Shown here piece by piece: positions 41,640 to 45,235 of a stretch of 45,235 nt of DNA (the stretch's first letter is position 1; each line of letters begins with the position of its first letter). This DNA comes from Acidobacteriota bacterium (lineage in GTDB: Bacteria; Acidobacteriota; UBA6911; JACQSX01): NCBI GenBank assembly GCA_016211105.1, contig JACQSX010000006.1, positions 1-45,235 on the forward strand. The letters run 5' to 3'. The notes beneath the pieces were generated by a model that ran no database searches, was not told the DNA's origin, and saw nothing but the letters and a program-made list of their open reading frames with translations. Both the position numbers and the translations under genes were made by a program.

Positions 41640-43652
41640 ATGAAGTTTCAAACAATGGATAAGCCTGCCGCTTTACAACGTTTTCAGCATGGGCTCGTTA
41701 TCCTCGCTTTGCTTTTGCTCACGATGGCCAGTTTCTGGCCAGTCCTGGACCATGATTTCGTCTCCTACGATGATGATGTTTATGTGACCACGAACCGGCA
41801 AGTGCAACAAGGACTCAGTTCGGAAGGGCTGCACTGGGCATTTACCACCACCTATGGCGCCAACTGGCATCCCTTGACCTGGTTGTCGCATATGACAGAT
41901 TGCCAACTTTTTGGATTGAATCCTTACAGACATCATTTGATCAATTTATTGTTCCATCTGGCCAACACCGCTCTTTTGCTTTGCAGTCTCACGCTGATGA
42001 CCGGCGACTTCTGGCGCAGCGCTTTTGCGGCGGCCCTTTTTGCCATCCATCCAATGCATGTCGAATCTGTCGCCTGGGTGTCAGAACGCAAAGATGTACT
42101 AAGCGCCTTTTTCTGGATGCTCACAATGCTGACCTATACGCATTATGTGCAACGCCCTAGTCCACGACGATATCTGCTAGTTCTTCTGCCGTTCATCCTT
42201 GGTCTGATGGCCAAGCCAATGCTGGTAACGCTCCCTTTTGTATTGCTGCTGCTGGATTATTGGCCTCTCCGGCGAGTGAAATGGCACAGCCTGCGATCGC
42301 AAGGATCAAGACTGGCCCGCGAGAAGCTGCCTTTTTTTGCATTGACGGTGGCCTCCTCTGCAGTCACTTTCTGGGCCCAGCGTGCGGGTGGGGCAGTACA
42401 AACCCTGCAGGGCCTTGCATTGCCGAGCCGCATCGCCAACGCCGCCGTCAGCTACGCGGAGTACATCGAAAAGATGGTATGGCCCCGCAATCTTGCGGTC
42501 TTTTATCCTCACCCAGAGACGATTGCCACGGGAAAAACCATCGCTGCATTCCTGTTGCTTGCGTGTCTTACTGTCTTGGTGATTCAGTTCGCAGGACGAC
42601 ATCCTTATCTGATAGTCGGTTGGCTGTGGTACTTGGGAACTTTGGTGCCGGCAATCGGCCTCGTGCAGGTCGGAGAACAGGCTATGGCCGACCGGTACAG
42701 TTACCTTCCCTTCATTGGCATGTTCATCATGATTGCCTGGGGCATTCCGGCCATCCTGGCCGGATGGGCAAATAGAAAGGTGATCCTGAGCCTGTCCGCT
42801 GCAGCCGTGATTTTTCTTCTGGCAGTCCGCACCTGGTTTCAAGCAGGCTACTGGCACGACAGCATCGCCTTATTTGAACGGGCAATTGAGGTGGTCCCCG
42901 GAAACTACCTGGCTCATAATAATCTTGGATTTCGTTTGGCTGAGGAAGGCAGACTCGACCAGGCGATCGCGCACTACTCAGAAGCACTCAAGATCCGGCC
43001 AAGGTTCATCCTGGCGCACAACAACTTGGGAGCAGCGCTTGCCGCTCAGGGAAGGACTGAGGAGGCCTTGGCTCATTATTATGCGGCCCTGCAAATACGA
43101 CCCAACCAAGCCGAAGCGAATACCAACGTGGGAATCGAGCTGGCGACCCGAGGGAAAATCAAAGAAGCTCTTTTCCACTTTTCGCGGGCGCTCAAGTTCG
43201 ACCCCGACGATGCAAAGACTCACTATAATCTAGGACTTACCCTGGCCGGACAGGGCAAGACAGAACAAGCGATTGCGCATTACCTGTGGGCGTTGCACGC
43301 CAAGCGTGACTATGCGGAGGCGCACGTCAGTCTCGGAGTGGCTTTGGCACAACAGGGCAAATTGGATGAAGCTATTATGCATTATGCTCAGGCTCTACAA
43401 ATCAAGCCGAACTATCCGGAAGCTCACATCAATATGGGCATCGAACTGGCCAGACAAGGAAAATTCGATGAAGCGATCAAGCACTTTACCGAAGCTGCGC
43501 GGATCAGACCCAACTCCGCGGAGGCACACTTTAACCTTGCCAAGGCTTATCTCTATATCGGCAATCGAAGCTCGGCTTTGGAAGAGTACCGAATTCTCTC
43601 GATACTGGACCCAACGCTGGCAGATGCTTTAAAGAATATGATGGGACAGTGA
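41640..43652 (+). CDS. Polytopic GT-C-like membrane protein with about eight TPR repeats (TMTC-like)
   Basis: This protein has 670 residues. An N-terminal membrane region (about 15-415) has roughly ten helices. VSYDDDVYVTTN in the first outer loop carries the Asp residues of a GT-C enzyme, AIHPMHVESVAWVSERKDVL follows, and ADRYSYLPFIGMF is the family's conserved block. From about residue 420 it has about eight TPR units, for example AHNNLGFRLAEEGRLDQAIA, TNVGIELATRGKIKEALFHF and AHVSLGVALAQQGKLDEAI. Relatives are predicted to transfer lipid-linked sugars to periplasmic proteins; the substrate is unproven. The start could also be ATG at 41655; 41640 has AGGGG directly against it. It is a paralogue of the protein encoded at 5961-8009. 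Confidence 0.85.
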   Translation: MKFQTMDKPAALQRFQHGLVILALLLLTMASFWPVLDHDFVSYDDDVYVTTNRQVQQGLSSEGLHWAFTTTYGANWHPLTWLSHMTDCQLFGLNPYRHHLINLLFHLANTALLLCSLTLMTGDFWRSAFAAALFAIHPMHVESVAWVSERKDVLSAFFWMLTMLTYTHYVQRPSPRRYLLVLLPFILGLMAKPMLVTLPFVLLLLDYWPLRRVKWHSLRSQGSRLAREKLPFFALTVASSAVTFWAQRAGGAVQTLQGLALPSRIANAAVSYAEYIEKMVWPRNLAVFYPHPETIATGKTIAAFLLLACLTVLVIQFAGRHPYLIVGWLWYLGTLVPAIGLVQVGEQAMADRYSYLPFIGMFIMIAWGIPAILAGWANRKVILSLSAAAVIFLLAVRTWFQAGYWHDSIALFERAIEVVPGNYLAHNNLGFRLAEEGRLDQAIAHYSEALKIRPRFILAHNNLGAALAAQGRTEEALAHYYAALQIRPNQAEANTNVGIELATRGKIKEALFHFSRALKFDPDDAKTHYNLGLTLAGQGKTEQAIAHYLWALHAKRDYAEAHVSLGVALAQQGKLDEAIMHYAQALQIKPNYPEAHINMGIELARQGKFDEAIKHFTEAARIRPNSAEAHFNLAKAYLYIGNRSSALEEYRILSILDPTLADALKNMMGQ

Positions 43653-44083
43653 TTGGCATGAAAACCCGGGTGATCAGCAACAATTTTTTTGCGGTGCGAG
43701 CCTTCGGCTAATATGGGGACGCCTCCCTCGTTTCCGCTTTCTCTTTCGTGTCTGGAATTTCAGCCATCGCCGGTTAAGATCCTCAAATTTAATGCCGTTC
43801 ACTTATAACATGACGGCGCCGGGTATGGCGGTGGCCCCCACAAATGTCGAGGATCCGGAAGGGCCGTCGTCAAAAGAGGGAGACGCCCCTTGCCAAACCT
43901 GGCATTTATTGACAGAAACATTAACCAAAACTGCGAAAGCGCTTGACACCCGCTCAGCAACCATCATAAAGTCTCGTTACTTTTTCTAGCCTCATGCCAC
44001 CATACGCCGATCGAATGTACTTATCCCGCTTGAGGATGATTTTCGACAGTTGCTCGAGTCAGCTAATTGGGGAGAGGGCGAAG
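43653..44083 (+). other. Intergenic region with promoter
   Basis: This 431-base gap lies between two plus-strand genes. TTGACA at 43943-43948, with CATAAA at 43965-43970 (16-bp spacer) or TAAAGT at 43967-43972 (18-bp), forms a plausible promoter for the secreted protein that follows. An open frame at 43792-43989 has no SD and no protein-like character. AGCC-TTC-GGCT near 43710 is a small hairpin. I see nothing else. Confidence 0.55.
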
Positions 44084-45235
44084 GTGCCAAGGGCTGGGTG
44101 TCTGGTTTTGTTCCTGGTGGGCTGGAACCTGGTGCTGCCGGTCCAGGCCGGAGTGTGCACGATGACCTGCCCGAGTAACATCACAAAGGAGGTCGGTCCC
44201 AATTACTGCTCGGCGGTTGTCACTTATATGTCAGCAACCGGCAACGCCGATTGCGGCACCATCACCTGTAGTCCCTCTTCCGGCTCTAATTTCGCGCCTG
44301 GCCTCAATCTGGTCACCTGCCGGAGTTCAGTGAGCAACCAGCAGTGCAGCTTCTCCATCCTGGTAGTCGACACGGTGGCTCCTGTGTTCGAGTTGACCAA
44401 ATGTGGAGATGATGGCGTGGTTGAGAACGACGAGGGGAAGTGTTACGCGACGGTTGATCCGACCGGCGTTATTGGCGCGAATCCAGACACCCGCCCGTTT
44501 GCGTTCGACCTTTGCGAGGCGACAATAACTTCCAGCCCTCCCGCAGGCATATTTTCGGTGGGGACCACTATGGTGACGCTCACGGCGCGAGACCCTTCGG
44601 GTAATGCAGCCACCTGCACGAAAAAAGTAACGGTCGTCGACGGTGAGGCGCCCCAGATCACCTGTCCGGCTAACATCATCCTTTCCGCGCCCCCCGGCCA
44701 ACCAACCGCGATCGTGAACTTTCCCCTTCCGGCTGCGACCGACAACTGCACGAGCCTCGCGGTGACGACGAGCCCCGCTTCAGGCAGTTCCTTTCCGGTG
44801 GGCACGACGCCGGTTACGGTCACGGCGCGGGATTCCGCCGGCAACACCAGCGTCTGCTCCTTCACGGTGACCGTCAACGCGACCGCCACCACTACGACGA
44901 CTACCATTCCCACGACCACCACGATCACTGCTACCGCCACCACCACTACAACGCCCAGCACGACCATCACCGGTACCACAACTACTACCGGCACGACCAC
45001 GACCGGTTCTTCGACAACCGGGAGTGCTACTACGACGACCGGAACGGCTACTTCCACCAGCGGCACTTCCACGACGGGCACAGCGACTTCCACGACGGGT
45101 ACCGCCACAACCACAACGACCACCACCACTACGGCGCTCAGTACGACCATCACCGGCACTACAGCGCCCACGACTACGGTGTCTGGCACAACGATCTCCG
45201 GTACCACCACGACCGCTCCTTCTACGACCGGTACC
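44084..45235 (+). CDS. Secreted HYR-domain protein with a Thr-rich tail (cut by window edge)
   Basis: The frame is open to the right edge. It begins with a signal peptide (VPRAGCLVLFLVGWNLVLPV, cleaved near VQA), which fits a GTG start at 44084 with GGGGAGAGG about 6 nt upstream. An in-frame ATG at 43994 would add 30 residues. The mature part has about three HYR/Ig-like domains with paired Cys: TCPSNITKEVGPNYCSAVV, then TCPANI near residue 195, with GTTPVTVTARDSAGNTSVC at the end of one unit. The last 115 or so residues are nearly all Thr, Ser, Gly and Ala (TTTTG/TTTT units), a mucin-like linker that continues beyond the window. It is a candidate for O-glycosylation by the TPR membrane proteins. 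It is probably a surface protein, and the C-terminal domain is unseen. Confidence 0.82.
   Translation, partial: MPRAGCLVLFLVGWNLVLPVQAGVCTMTCPSNITKEVGPNYCSAVVTYMSATGNADCGTITCSPSSGSNFAPGLNLVTCRSSVSNQQCSFSILVVDTVAPVFELTKCGDDGVVENDEGKCYATVDPTGVIGANPDTRPFAFDLCEATITSSPPAGIFSVGTTMVTLTARDPSGNAATCTKKVTVVDGEAPQITCPANIILSAPPGQPTAIVNFPLPAATDNCTSLAVTTSPASGSSFPVGTTPVTVTARDSAGNTSVCSFTVTVNATATTTTTTIPTTTTITATATTTTTPSTTITGTTTTTGTTTTGSSTTGSATTTTGTATSTSGTSTTGTATSTTGTATTTTTTTTTALSTTITGTTAPTTTVSGTTISGTTTTAPSTTGT

Noticed and set aside
43792..43989. 65-codon frame upstream of the HYR protein gene
   Set aside because: No SD or signal peptide; the promoter TTGACA lies inside it.
44443..45210. Minus-strand open frame opposite the Thr-rich tail, rich in Val and Ala
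   Set aside because: Its composition is the mirror of ACN-rich codons on the plus strand. The plus strand encodes a signal peptide, Cys-paired HYR domains and a natural linker.
1..45235. CRISPR array, riboswitch, insertion sequence or integrase
   Set aside because: I found no regularly spaced repeats, no riboswitch core I can recognise and no transposase or integrase motif.

Overview
The window reads as bacterial chromosome from a Gram-negative-type organism with dense, mostly overlapping genes and many exported proteins. The mix is a thrU-tyrU-glyT-thrT-tuf type tRNA block, many secreted proteins with Ig, PKD, FG-GAP or HYR-like domains, TPR membrane glycosyltransferases, palindromic intergenic repeats and a coiled-coil/GAF-like protein. 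This reminds me most of Acidobacteriota, but no 16S or ribosomal protein gene is here, so the phylum is an inference. I see no insertion sequence, integrase, phage gene or CRISPR array.

Layout. 1-977 (minus): four tRNAs (Thr-TGT, Tyr-GTA, Gly-TCC, Thr-GGT in transcription order) leading into the 5' end of tuf. 1151-10178 (minus): an eight-gene polysaccharide operon, most junctions overlapping by about 4 nt: GT2, GT4, a GT-C/TPR membrane protein, GT2, methyltransferase, UDP-glucose 6-dehydrogenase, GT2, methyltransferase. 10257-12161 (plus): an O-antigen ligase/polymerase-like membrane protein with C-terminal TPRs. 12368-13123 (minus): a DUF1573-cytochrome c protein interrupted by one in-frame TGA exactly where the family has a cysteine. 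13218-15163 (plus): a Wzm/Wzt-type polysaccharide ABC exporter. 15535-23847: large secreted proteins, including an Asp-box protein and a 1321-residue PKD protein with an internal duplication. 24245-32259 (plus): a second glycan operon, a double methyltransferase with a heptad tail followed by six consecutive GT2 genes. 32234-35465 (minus): secreted proteins. 35694-37297 (plus): ECF sigma factor, zinc-finger anti-sigma factor and a secreted partner. 37379-41399 (minus): PLP aminotransferase, coiled-coil/GAF-like protein, a secreted protein and a dTMP-kinase-like P-loop protein. 41640-43652 (plus): a second GT-C/TPR membrane protein. 44084-45235 (plus): the start of a secreted HYR-domain protein with a very Thr-rich tail that runs off the window.

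How the genes could work together. UDP-glucuronate from the dehydrogenase and other nucleotide sugars would feed about ten cytoplasmic GT2/GT4 enzymes and three methyltransferases that build and modify a glycan. The Wzm/Wzt pair would export it, and the ligase-like protein would transfer or polymerise it in the periplasm. The two GT-C/TPR proteins resemble lipid-linked-sugar transferases and could glycosylate exported Ser/Thr-rich proteins such as the one at the right edge. That last link is inference.

The points most worth a second look are the candidate selenocysteine codon at 12905-12907, a shared leader architecture (anti-SD-complementary block plus a roughly 30-codon upstream ORF ending at the main start codon) on two secreted-protein genes at 15436-15534 and 33662-33754, a long hairpin with T-runs on both strands between convergent genes at 12253-12357, and recurring NPFL motifs shared by the anti-sigma factor and the divergent neighbouring protein.
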